A stretch of DNA of 64,000 bases from Medicago truncatula (Eukaryota; Streptophyta; Magnoliopsida; Fabales; Fabaceae). A program made the translations under genes and the position numbers. The notes under the pieces were generated by a model. That model saw only the letters and a list, made by a program, of their open reading frames with translations. It had not been told where the DNA came from and did not search any database. The stretch's first letter is position 1. The number at the start of each line of letters is the position of its first letter. The stretch covers positions 36,194,972-36,258,971 of the forward strand of contig NC_053047.1 in NCBI RefSeq assembly GCF_003473485.1. Direction: 5' to 3'. This document shows, in pieces, positions 13,560-23,803 of the stretch.

Positions 13560-13850
13560 TAAGCTTTCCTACTTGTTCATAGATCCTAATTTCAAACAGT
13601 TTTGAAGGTTGTGACCTAGAATTTTGTAATGAGCACAAAAGGAAGGGTGTTTTTCATATTAAACCAGAATGGACATGGCATGACCCTCTCTTTCAACAAC
13701 CACTGATTCAAACAATTTTTTAGATAAATTCACATCAATGAGATTGAGAACTCTAGAATATAACTCAAAACGTCTATTTTGTGTTGTTTCATCAATAGTT
13801 AAAGGTGTGCTTAATCTAGATTCTATTTCATAAAAGGTTTTATGTCTTCA
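13560..13850 (-). mobile_element. LINE ORF1 remnant (DUF4283 / CCHC zinc-knuckle type)
   Basis: Minus-strand translation gives an open stretch of about 57 residues including ESRLSTPLTIDETTQNRRFE and LIDVNLSKKLFESVVVEREG. After a stop it continues in the same frame as YEKHPSFCAHYKILGHNLQN followed by C. The final block matches the 'YE..P.FC..C...GH....C' zinc knuckle of plant L1-type ORF1 proteins (one Cys replaced by Tyr here). Two in-frame stops mark it as dead. Confidence 0.7.
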
Positions 13851-14589
13851 ATATTATTTTGTTAGTGTATTTGAAAAAAAGATAAATACAAATGTTTATC
13901 GGGCTAAAGATTTTCCCCGCATTGAAATGGGGGATCAACCCTTATCGTAAATTTGTTCTCATAAAAAATAGTCTCAGACAATTAAAAAAAAAAAAAAGAA
14001 TTTGGTTTATTTATGCATTTCATTGAGCGAATAGATTTTTTGTTTTTCAATTTGCACGTAATGGTTAATTTCATCCTTAAATTATTCAAAATAACTAAAA
14101 TGTCATTGAATTTTATAAATATCGGTCAATTTCATTCCTCTGTTAAGTCTCACCGTGGATTAACTCAGATATCATATATTCAATGACGAAATTGATCAAA
14201 AAATTTGATTTTTGATATATTTTTTTAAATAAAAGTCATTACAAATTATTATACCGTCAAATCAATCTCTAAATTATTTATTAATAAAAATTATCCTTGA
14301 ATTATTCGTTAAAAATCAAATATTTTCTAGTTGACATAGTTGTGCAAAGATGTTGCTGACTCATAAAAAATTGACATAGAAGGACGAAAATGCCTTTTTT
14401 TTTCTCAACTCAAAACCCACTGCTTCATTGTTGATGAGAGCTTGAATCCATGAAAGAGGTGACATTTAGTCTACACAAGTGTATCATACAAAAAGTTATT
14501 TTTACCTCTAATAGGTCGTCTGTCAGTAATATATACAATGCATATTTGACCCCTTACATACATTTAATTACATTATAGGCTGGCCCCAA

Positions 14590-16302
14590 CAAATTTAAAT
14601 AATGTAGATTGTCCAAATATTCATCATGTGTTTCGAGATTATTCACCTTTACTTGAAAAAGTTATCATGAGTAATTATCAAAATTTGGCAAATGTGATAC
14701 TGGATTATGCTAAAGGTCTACCGCTAGCAATTACAATATTGTACTCATATTTGTTTGGTCGTAATGTGACTGAATGGAAGAGTGCATTGGCTAGATTGAG
14801 AGAAAGTCCAGATAATGATGTCATGGATGTGCTGCAGTTAAGTTTTGATGGTCTAAATCATACTGAAAAAGAATTATTTCTTGATATTGTTTGCTTTTTC
14901 AACTCTTGGACCGAGAAAAGAGTTAAAAACATTCTAAATTGTTGTGGGTTTCATGCTGATATTGGATTAAAAGTTCTCATTGATAAATCCCTTATAAGCA
15001 TTGATCATTCAACGAGGATTGAAATGCATTCTTTGTTGAAAGAGCTAGGCAGGTATCTTCCCAATTTGAGAACATTGCATCTAAGTCACTCCAGCAATCT
15101 AGAAAAGATAATAGATTTTGGAGAGTTCCCAAATCTTGAGAAGCTAAAGTTGAAAGAGTGTATAAACCTTGTTGAGTTGGATCCATCTATTGGACTTCTA
15201 AGAAAGCTTGTATACTTGAATTTAAACGGTTGCTATAATATAGTAAGTGTACCAACAACATATTCGGTCTTAACTCTCTTGAAGATCTAAATATGTCTGG
15301 CTGTTCCAAAGTGTTTAACAATTCAAGGATCATGTTAAGTGAAAATGACCTCAAATGGATCATGTTGCCCACTCCCACGAGAAACACATACTTGTTGCCA
15401 TCCTTGAATAGCTTATATTGTTTGTGTAACGTTGACGTTAGCTTTTGCCATCTAAGCTAGAAAGATTAAACTTACGGGGAAACTATTTTGTGACACTGCC
15501 TAGCCTGAGGAAGCTTTCCAAACTTGAATATTTAAATTTGGAGCATTGCAAGTTGTTTGAATCTTTGCCTCAACTTCCTTCTCCTACCCCTATCGGGCGG
15601 GATAATTGTGAGAGCAAATATCCCTGGAGAACAGGTTTGATCATTTTCAACTGTCCAAATTTAGGTGAGAGGGAACGTTGTTGTAGCATGGCATTTTCAT
15701 GGATGAAACAATTCATTCGGGCATACCGACAATCCTACCTTGTCTATTTGGATGCGTTTAATATTGTTACTCCAGGAAGTGAAATACCAAGTTGGATTAA
15801 CAATCAGAGCATGGGTGGTTCAATACAAATAGACGAATCTCCTATTATAAATGACAATAACAATAATATCATTGGCTTTGTATGTTGTGTGTTATTCTTC
15901 AAGGCGCCTCAAGATCCAACAATGATAAAATGTCTTCCACTGTTCGTCTATATGAAAATGGGTAGTAAGAGGAACTGTCAAAAACTTTCGGTAATTATCG
16001 ATAGAGATCTTATTACGACCAAATCAAGTCACCTATGACTAGTCTACTTCCCCCGAGAGTACTATGATGTTTATGGAACTATCCGTGTGAAAGGTTATAT
16101 GGGTGAAGTTGTGGGTTTTGAGGTGAAGAGTTGCGGGTATCGTTGGGTATGTAAACAAGACCTACAAGAGTTCAACTTAACAATGATGAACACAAAAATT
16201 CCTTGGCTCAGAAGTTCAAGATTTTGGAAATTGAAGATGGGACACAACCGCAACCTCAACAAAATCACTCATTACATTAAACAAAGAGTAGTGATAGCAT
16301 AG
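14590..16302 (+). pseudogene. Broken TIR-NBS-LRR resistance gene fragment
   Basis: The first open stretch (14628-15290) starts inside the ARC region. It has GLPLAITILYSYLFG (GLPL motif), then ELFLDIVCFF (RNBS-D), then IEMHSLLKELGR (MHD-type motif). It then jumps directly to LRRs (LPNLRTLHLSHSSNLEKI), so the usual linker and early LRRs are deleted. A frameshift near 15270 moves the next LRRs to another frame. The stretch 15445-16038 carries LRRs and the post-LRR C-JID-like block PGSEIPSWINNQSMGG, ending in a stop; another open stretch follows to 16302. TIR and P-loop parts are absent. It is a truncated pseudogene of the same class as the gene at 44891-51589. Confidence 0.85.
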
Positions 16303-16529
16303 CATATAAGGTATGAAAAAAATGCTTGGTTATATTGAATTAGCATTCTGGATGATTGAAATAGTTTTTGCTTTGTGAATATGATATTGATAACCGACAA
16401 AAATGTAGGTTATTACCTTCAATTTTACCTCTAAATCAAGTTTCTTTTGAGTGATTGCATAACATATTTCTCCTTATTTTGTGTTTTTTAATTGTTTTAC
16501 TATGCTGATCTCCTCTGCAATTTATTGCA

Positions 16530-17645
16530 TGTGTTTTTGAACATTTGACTTGCTCCGAGTATGTTTGGATATGTAGGAATGGAGACGGATAAAAGGAAGG
16601 TCACGAGAAAGCTTCCAAGTGGACGGATACATGTTTTGTTGAAGTTTGCTGATGGATTCTTGCTAGCCAGCAGGCGCTAGGCGCCAGAACCATGCTTCAA
16701 AGGCGCCAGACACCAGAAGAAGGGCGCTAGGCGCTAGCAAACCACTTCAGAGGCGCCAGCTCTTTGGAAGTGGGCGCTAGGCGCCCATACAGCAGTGCAG
16801 CGCTGCGATTGTTCGTGTTTCTCAAGTTGTGCACCGGCGCTAGGCGCCCTAGTCGGGTCAAAGCTCCCCGTGTTGGGCCTGTTATGCTATAAATACGTTT
16901 TTAATCAAATTGGACTAGGGCTTTGAATCAATTTTGAGTGGAGAAACCTGTGACCTAGTAGACAAGACACAGAGGAGGCGGCTTTCAACACCATTGAAGG
17001 AGATTTATCAAGAATTGTTCATGGATTGTTCTTGTAATTCTTCTTTAATCTCTTTCTCTTGTTTATTTGCTATGAATAACTAAACCCTCCGTTGTTGGGG
17101 ATGAGTAGACCTAGATGAATACATTTGTCATGTAATTAGATTATGATTATTGATGAAACTTATTGAATTGTTTTTCTTATCTCCATGCTTAATGCTTTTA
17201 TTGATTGATCACCTTTAAATTGATTTACGGTTTATATTGTGAAACGGAAGTTGAATTTATAAACGCTTTGAGATAAGAAATTCTTGCCTTTGTAATCTAG
17301 GAATAGATGCAAACCCTTGAAACCACTTGAGAATTCTTGTTCATTCATGCTTAATTCTAATCTTAAATTCACTAAGGAATTAGGAGTTCTTTTAGAATTA
17401 ATGGTTTTGTCACTAAGGAATTAGGGCAAGAATAAATTAGAGAATTCGGTAATAATTCGATAAGTTGATTCAATAGTTATATTCGAGTTACTAACTTAAG
17501 ATAGTCATCCAGCGAACCTCATCCTCAACAATTTTCTTATTATAAAGTTCAAACAAATTTTCTTGTGTTTAATTTACATTATTGCTATCAAACAAATCTC
17601 GTACCTTTTTGTTCAATTAAGTAACAAGTATCATTCGACAGTATA
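16530..17645 (+). mobile_element. Probable LTR (solo or truncated) with GGCGCC-word array
   Basis: The segment 16665-16850 holds at least six copies or half-copies of GGCGCTAGGCGCC-like words (GGCGCCAG, GGGCGCTAGGCGCC). They lie about 40-220 bp upstream of TATAAATA (16888-16895). Downstream is a long AT-rich stretch with repeated CACTAAGGAATTAG words. This matches the architecture of the better-defined LTR at 39676-40911, which has dyad words upstream of a TATA box. The exact borders and a primer-binding site were not found, so the LTR identity is inferred from architecture. Confidence 0.5.
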
Positions 17646-18395
17646 ACGCGATCATAATGACTGTTATAATATCCAATCCATCAAATTTACTATGATCTTT
17701 ATAGTTTTTATTTAAGATTGTGACCTCGCTGTCAATGGAAGTCCAATTGTGGCACTGAGTGGTGAAACATTCTTTATAGTATATCAGTGATTGATTTTAT
17801 GTATAAAACTTTGTAATAGTTGTAGACTAAGAATGTAGTTGGTTCAACATTGTAAATATTTTTAGAAGATAGACTAGTTTGACACGATAAGATACAAGAT
17901 CTTTTTGAAACTTTATGTATTAATTGGCATAGTTGTGTGCTAAAATGTTGAAGCAACGACGTATTTTCTCATTTTTCCTATTTTTTTTTTTTCATTCACT
18001 TCAAATTTATATTACACTCTTTTTACAAATGATGTGAAGAAGTAACTCACATTTAATATCTATCTATTAAACGAACTAGAACTGCAAATTGTATCAGTAT
18101 GCTAAGTCAAATTTACTTATTTGCATGTTACATATATATATGAATTATTCTTGGTATAGACAAAAATTCACCTAAGGTGTGACGTGTGAGTGTTAGCCTA
18201 TGAAAGCACAAACACAGACATTTCACATGACACTAACATTGGCACGTTGAAACTCGTAATAGTTTGAGAAAATGCAATAACTGAATGTAATCACGTGCAG
18301 AAGTGTTAGTTGTACAAAAGAAAAATTGTAGGAAAAAAATCTGATGTGTAGTCTTAAATTGTTCAATGTTGTGTTGCAAGAAATCAACAGTAGTG
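17646..18395. other. Intergenic, with a degenerate CGGACAC-family half element
   Basis: No gene is supported. The piece 18190-18310 (ATGAAAGCACAAACACAGAC, then GACACTAACATTGGCACG) resembles one half of the short inverted-repeat family seen at 7527-7676. Confidence 0.4.
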
Positions 18396-18535
18396 GTTTC
18401 GGCCTCATTGGTTAAACGATTAAGAGAAGAAACCGGTTCCAGGATGATGGACTGTAAGAAAGCCCTTGCCGAAACAGAAGGTGATCTTGAAAAGGCGTAA
18501 GCATACCTCAGATAAAAGGGTCTCTCATCTGCTGT
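18396..18535 (+). pseudogene. Fragment of elongation factor Ts (chloroplast type)
   Basis: Plus-strand translation from 18408 reads [20 protein letters not shown] then [10 protein letters not shown], a stop, AYLR, a stop, KGLSSA. This is the N-terminal helical (UBA-like) region of bacterial and plastid EF-Ts, which recruits EF-Tu for nucleotide exchange; the [10 protein letters not shown] core is very characteristic. Two nonsense codons lie in otherwise unbroken homology and the rest of the gene is missing. The homology runs straight into an LRR fragment (next entry), so it is a piece joined to other DNA, not a gene. Confidence 0.85.
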
Positions 18536-18730
18536 TATATATTCGGTCTTAGCTCTCTTGAAGTTCTAATTAATATGTGTGGATGTTCCAAAGGTTTTAA
18601 CAATCCAATACATTTGATGGAGTGTGGTATAAGTGAAATTACATCAGGTTGCAAAGCAGAATATTTTTTCTACAAATGGATGGCGTTGCCCACTCCCACA
18701 AGAAACACATATTTATTGCCAGAAGAAACG
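18536..18730 (+). pseudogene. Duplicated LRR fragment of the upstream resistance pseudogene
   Basis: The DNA TATTCGGTCTTAGCTCTCTT and the following CTTGAAG...ATGTGTGGATGTTCCAAAG closely repeat the pseudogene at about 15260-15310. The phrase ACTCCCACAAGAAACACATA near 18692 repeats that at about 15370. An open frame continues to 18931 but loses resemblance after about 18725. It is a partial copy of the 14590-16302 pseudogene fused behind the EF-Ts fragment. Confidence 0.7.
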
Positions 18731-19484
18731 CAACAAATGGAAGAAGAGAAGTATTTCAAACGAGCGCGAAAAAGGAAATTTGAATCAACTGGTTTTATGG
18801 CCGCCTCAACTGTTCAGACAAAGCTTGATGTTAAGTGCTTCAATTTCACCTTTGTTGGATGTGTTTGGTCGTTTGAGTCCTTTTGTTTGGTAACTTTGGT
18901 GCATTGTCAATTGTTGTTAGTGGTTTGTTGAGTATCTGACTTCCTGAGACGAGAAATGTTGCTTTGTTTGAGACACCGAGACAACACGAGGAAGAGGAGA
19001 GACTTAATTGAAAGTGGTCTTGAGCTTGGAAAATAATTGAATGAGGGGAGAAAGGGTGTTAAAATATATGTGTATTTGTAAACTTTCAATATGATTTAGT
19101 TCACAAGTATGTTTAGTTTATGTCTTTATGGGTTCTAGGAAAGGGTTAGGAGTCATATAAAGAGTATAAGGGTACACTTTGAAACCTTTTTAAGAAAAAA
19201 CCCTCAAAGGTTTCAAACTATATAATAATTTAAGAAAATCTTTGATATATTTAACTATTAAAACTTATATAACCAACGAGATTAAATCAGTGTAATGTGA
19301 TGACATTCACAATGTGACGAATTAAAGTTTTAACCTCTCTTACATGAGATACCGACGTGTAGTGTTTGACACGTCTCGAACAGATTTAACTCCAGCAAAA
19401 TAATACAGAGAACAATATCAATCCTCTCATTGACAAAATTTAAAAATGTAAGGGACCAACTAGAAATAGAACCAATTTGTGGAA

Positions 19485-20340
19485 AATTGTTTCCGAAAAA
19501 CTTCTCACAAATGAAGAAAGAGTTAGAAGATGCTTGACTTATGATATTGAGTGTGGTAGATGTATGAAATCCCCATAATCGTTTTTATATATTCTGAGAG
19601 ATTGTGAAGATACTAAGAAGCTTTGGTCCTCAATCATAAAAGAAGAACATAGAAGTAAGTTTTTCAATCTTGGCCTTTTTGCATAGACTATATGGAACTT
19701 GACGTGTAAGGATATTGATAATATACCTTATGCTTGATCTATCTTATTTGAACTATATAAGAGTGAATTAAAAAGAAAAAAATTGCATAATCTATAGGAC
19801 GATTAATTTTTATAGAGTTAACAAGTGTTCCTGGTGCACTCTTTAAGCATCATAAAATTAGTAATTATTCTTTTGAAAAATCAACTATTATAATTTCCAA
19901 TGCATTCAATACAAAATTTTTCATTAAAAACTTGTTATTTAAAATGTTTAAAGAATATCCCGGAGGCACTCGTTAACATTTTTCTTTTATATATTATTAA
20001 GATCAATAGAGTGAATTTGATAATCTACCTTAGTTTTTATTTTAATATTGATTGTCTATAATAAACTCAAATTTGACCTCCTTTCCATTAATCTCATAAG
20101 GGGATACTTCGCACTATCATGTTTATGCTGTCCTGATCCACAACATTAAGGATATATTGGCTACCAATAATTTTACAATTCATCACACTCTCTAAGAAGG
20201 TAACCAGTGTGTTGATTTCATGGTAAAGTTAGGGGCCACATCCAATGTTGATTTTGTCATTCACACAGCTCCTCCAAAAAACCTCATCTTGCTGCTTCGG
20301 AGTGACGCCTCGGGAGTCTTCTTCCCTAGAGGCTAGTTTC
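19485..20340 (+). mobile_element. LINE remnant (reverse-transcriptase zinc-binding and RNase H parts)
   Basis: Plus-strand translation near 19495 gives LLTNEERVRRCLTYDIECGR followed by CMKSP, a stop, then ILRDCEDTKKLWSSII. This is the zf-RVT pattern 'N..R..R.......C..C......ILRDC....W' of plant LINE polyproteins. Near 20145-20330 a second stretch reads DILATNNFTIHHTL, a stop, EGNQCVDFMVKLGA, matching the end of the LINE RNase H domain. Stops and gaps show decay. The middle part is mostly unrecognisable. Confidence 0.7.
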
Positions 20341-20530
20341 CCTTTTTTCTTGTCTTTGATTAGATTTGCAACCATTTTTTTTTTTTTTTTAGTAATTTAA
20401 CTATTTTGATTCAAATTACTATTCAACACTTGTTTGACAACATAAAGACTCAATCTTTTGGTTGGTTGAAAGCGAAGCACAAAAATCTTGTTTTTGACTA
20501 TCATTGGTGGTGTACTAATCCTTTAATTTT

Positions 20531-20718
20531 GAGAAATGATATTTATACAAATATTTTATTACAACATTTTGATAAATTTCTCTCTTATATTCACAATATA
20601 TTCTTATTCTCTCTTTTCCTTTTTTTTTTCTTTCTCTCTCTCTCTCTATATTATTTTGGACCAATGAGATGAGAGAAAATGAAAGTTGTCCCAAATGGTT
20701 GTACATATATCATTACTC
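20531..20718. mobile_element. 188-bp MITE with 9-bp target duplication
   Basis: The left end is GAGAAATGATATTTATACAA and the inverted right end is GAGTAATGATATATGTACAA. Both flanks read TTTAATTTT (20522-20530 and 20719-20727). A relative with ends AATGATATTTGTACA lies at about 29078-29262. The 9-bp duplication suggests a Mutator-like MITE. Confidence 0.8.
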
Positions 20719-21232
20719 TTTAATTTTATTGTAACGATACTTTTTATTCTCATTTAGGTGTTCCTTACTTATTTATGATGTAACTTGATTTTTTTATTTA
20801 CTTCTCTCAAGGACACCTTGTGCGGGACAAGGAAAGAGATTTGTTTTTTTTTTTTTGAGAGAAATCATTTTAACTTCCTAAAAAAAAATGGAACAAAAAT
20901 CATACAAAGTTAAGATATAAAATAATAAACTTAATGCTTGAGATTTTTTAAATTGATTCTATGATTGATGCACACTTAAGTTTTTTTTTTCTTTCAGTAA
21001 CACACTTAAGTTATAATTCATCGTTTGCCTCCTTCAAGAAAAAAAAATTCATCGTTTGCCATGTCACACTTACTGCAAGTTTTCCATAGTTTTAATCATT
21101 TATTTATACAATTTTTGGACATAGTTCATAATGCAAAGTTCCTTTGAGTAAGATACATAAACTTAAAGTTTAAATTTCTTTGACTAAATGACAAATGATA
21201 TTCTTTCATCCTTCAAAGGAAAAAAAAAAACT

Positions 21233-21394
21233 ATTCTTTCATAAAAATAACAAGACAAATAGTATACATTGACACTCTTCTATAATATTCTTTCATAAAA
21301 ATAATAAGACAAATAGTATACATTGACACTATTCTATAATATTCTTTCATAAAAATAAAAAGACAAATAACATACACCGACACTATTTTAATTT
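21233..21394 (+). repeat. 54-bp tandem repeat, three copies
   Basis: Units begin with ATTCTTTCATAAAAATAA at 21233, 21287 and 21341. They carry AAGACAAATAGTATACATTG and GACACT in each. The third copy is slightly diverged. Confidence 0.9.
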
Positions 21395-21705
21395 GGATAT
21401 TTCTTTTAATGTTAAGTCATAAAGAAGTAATACAAATTTTAATGTAAAATCAGTTTTAGGGGTATTTTTTTAGGAAGATTATAATGTAAAGGGTCTTGTT
21501 AACGAGTGTCCTAGAGCACTCTAAGCACGATAAATTAAGAAATTAGTCTTTAAATCTTACTTTTATTTAAGAATCAATTTCAATTGCATAATCAAATTTA
21601 TTTAAAAATATTGAAGACACAATCAATTCCATATCTTTATAATCAATTTTTAATAAAAATGTAAAATAATACATAGTTTTTTACTAAGATATTTTAGCCT
21701 ATGAT

Positions 21706-22075
21706 CTCTTCTAAGTAAGATTCTTGTTTTGAATCTAGCCTTAAACATGACGTAAGGTTAAGACTCTCAATGAAAATTTGCAATTCATTTAAATTTGACA
21801 AGATTTAAAAGATTAATCTCTGCAATTGTGTCGAGATATCTGATTTACGCAAAAAAAAAAAAAAAACAAAAAAAGGATGTATAATTTTAAAAATCCCTTC
21901 TAAGCTAACTACGATTCTTGTTTCGAATTCAGTCTTTAACATGACGTAACGTTAAGACTCTCATAAAAATTTACCGTTCATTTAAATTTCACAAAATTCA
22001 AAAGATTATTCTCCACACTTATTTGTAGAGATATCTAATTTACAAAAAAAAAAAAAACAAAAAAAAAATGTATAA
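21706..22075 (+). repeat. About 190-bp tandem duplication, two copies
   Basis: Both copies carry CTTCTAAG, GATTCTTGTTT, AACATGACGTAA, GTTAAGACTCTCA and an oligo-A tail with the form A(n)CA(n). The first is about 21706-21890 and the second about 21893-22075. The oligo-A tails and tandem arrangement suggest a duplicated short retroelement-like unit. Confidence 0.75.
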
Positions 22076-22213
22076 TTTGAAATTTCTGAGACAAAAAGAC
22101 AAACAATATTCTAACATAAAAAAGACAAAAATATAGTTACCGTGTAAAACTATCCTTATCCCGTATTTTAGGTGTTACTGCATCACTGCATACTCCTACT
22201 CCTTCACTAGGTA

Positions 22214-22375
22214 GGACCCTACCCTTATATTACTTTTACTTCCTTTCTTTTTCTTCTCTTCTTCTTCTTTCAAATCAAACCACGTCCCTCTCTCTTCACA
22301 TTTTCTCATCACCATCAACTTCCTCTGTTTTTCACACCTCCCCTGTTTCATTTCACTATCAATCATCACTGTGAG
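22214..22375 (+). promoter_or_regulatory. Candidate 5' leader and untranslated first exon of the NET3-like gene
   Basis: A CT-rich run (TTTCTTTTTCTTCTCTTCTTC and CCCTCTCTCTTCACATTTTC) ends in ATCATCACT|GTGAGTTTT, a good donor site. TATATTAC lies just upstream at about 22226. Plant 5' leaders often look like this. The link to the coding exon at 23804 is inferred; transcript data would settle it. Confidence 0.35.
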
Positions 22376-23803
22376 TTTTTTCCCCTTCCCATTCTTTCAC
22401 TCATTATTTTATTCTAAATTATAATACTTCTATAGCATTTATTCTTCTGGGTTTATGTTTCAAAAAATTAATAAATGCTATTTTTAAAAACAGAGTATTT
22501 TATTGATTGTAAGTATGTTTGATTAAAATTATTGAGTAGAATGTAATTTTTTTTTTATCGTAAAGTTTTATTATTTTAACTTTTAAAACTGTTATTGTAT
22601 TAATCTGGGTAATTTTAAAAAAATTAATAAAAAAATTAAAACTATATTTTTATGGTTTTTGTTAAAAACAGAGGAAAAAACAGAGTATTTTGTGATTGTA
22701 AGCATGATGGATTAAGATTATTGAGTAGAATGTAATCTGTTTTTTTGGTGTAATGTTTGATATTGTATTTGATCTTTAATGGGTATGTTTTCTTATTCAA
22801 ATTTGAATAATGATGTGGAAAAGTTTTCACCTTTATCTCATTTTTTTCTCTGTTTTCTGTTTCAAAAAAAATAAAAAATTTCAATTTTTGCTTCATGGTT
22901 TTCTCATTATTCTTGTATTGGTTTCTGGGATTTCAGATAGGTATGGTATTATTCTCTGTTGAGTTCTCAAAATTTGATACAAAGAATGAAGAAAATGGAA
23001 TTTTTCTCAATGGTTTTTAGAAAAATTAGGTTTAAAATGCATTGGGATTAGGGTTATTTAATGGTTCTATATTCTGAATTCTGAATGTTCACAATGCAAC
23101 AAGTTTTCATTTTCAAACAATGTGAATATGAATACTTTATTACTTGTGCTGCATTATTCTTTGAGATCTGTGCTGTTTAATTTTTGTTATGCTATTGCTA
23201 TGTCTTTCTTAATGGAGTACTGATTTTTTTGCAGTATTATTGATTTTGGTTTAGAATTCATTCTAACTTAAAATTTGTAATTTTGACTACAAATGTAATT
23301 TTTTGACACAAAATTAGTGTATTTTTTGTGTCCTAAGTCCCAAAGGGTCGAAAGAAATCACGATGACACCATGATTTTATTGGTTGTGTTCAAACATAAA
23401 TCGTTTTGCATTCAAGTTACTTTTAACCTACGATTGTGCCTGTTAGGTTAATCTTATAATTGGTGTCAATGTGTCTGTGTTATGTCTAAACGTGTGCTTA
23501 GCTTTTAACTAAAAATCAATTTGTTCAAAATCAATTTTTGTCCCAAAAAAGTGAAAAACACAATCTTAATTTTGCAAAAACAACATTTTATGTAACTACA
23601 AACACAATCACATTGACATCTTACTTTGACCAATTTATTTATTTATTTATTTATTTTTGTTCTACTTATATTCTTAAATGCAAAGGACTATTATTTCTGG
23701 CAAAATGTCCTTGTTATAGATTCCATTCAGAGATTGAGCTTTTGCTTATTTCTTCTACAATTTTGTTGCCTTGTGTAGAGGGGTTTATAGGCAAAGGATA
23801 TTG

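Larger units (their letters stand above)
20730..22210. other. Intergenic, repeat-rich, no supported gene
   Basis: AT-rich DNA upstream of the NET3-like gene. Besides the two tandem repeats listed separately, a piece at 21497-21540 (GTTAACGAGTGTCCTAGAGC) resembles the ends of a possible inverted-repeat element at 19819-19985 (GTTAACAAGTGTTCCTGGTG...GGCACTCGTTAAC). Confidence 0.4.

Noticed and set aside
20406-20706. Open frames on both strands around a CT microsatellite
   Set aside because: They run through a MITE and a TCTCTC tract; no coding signal.
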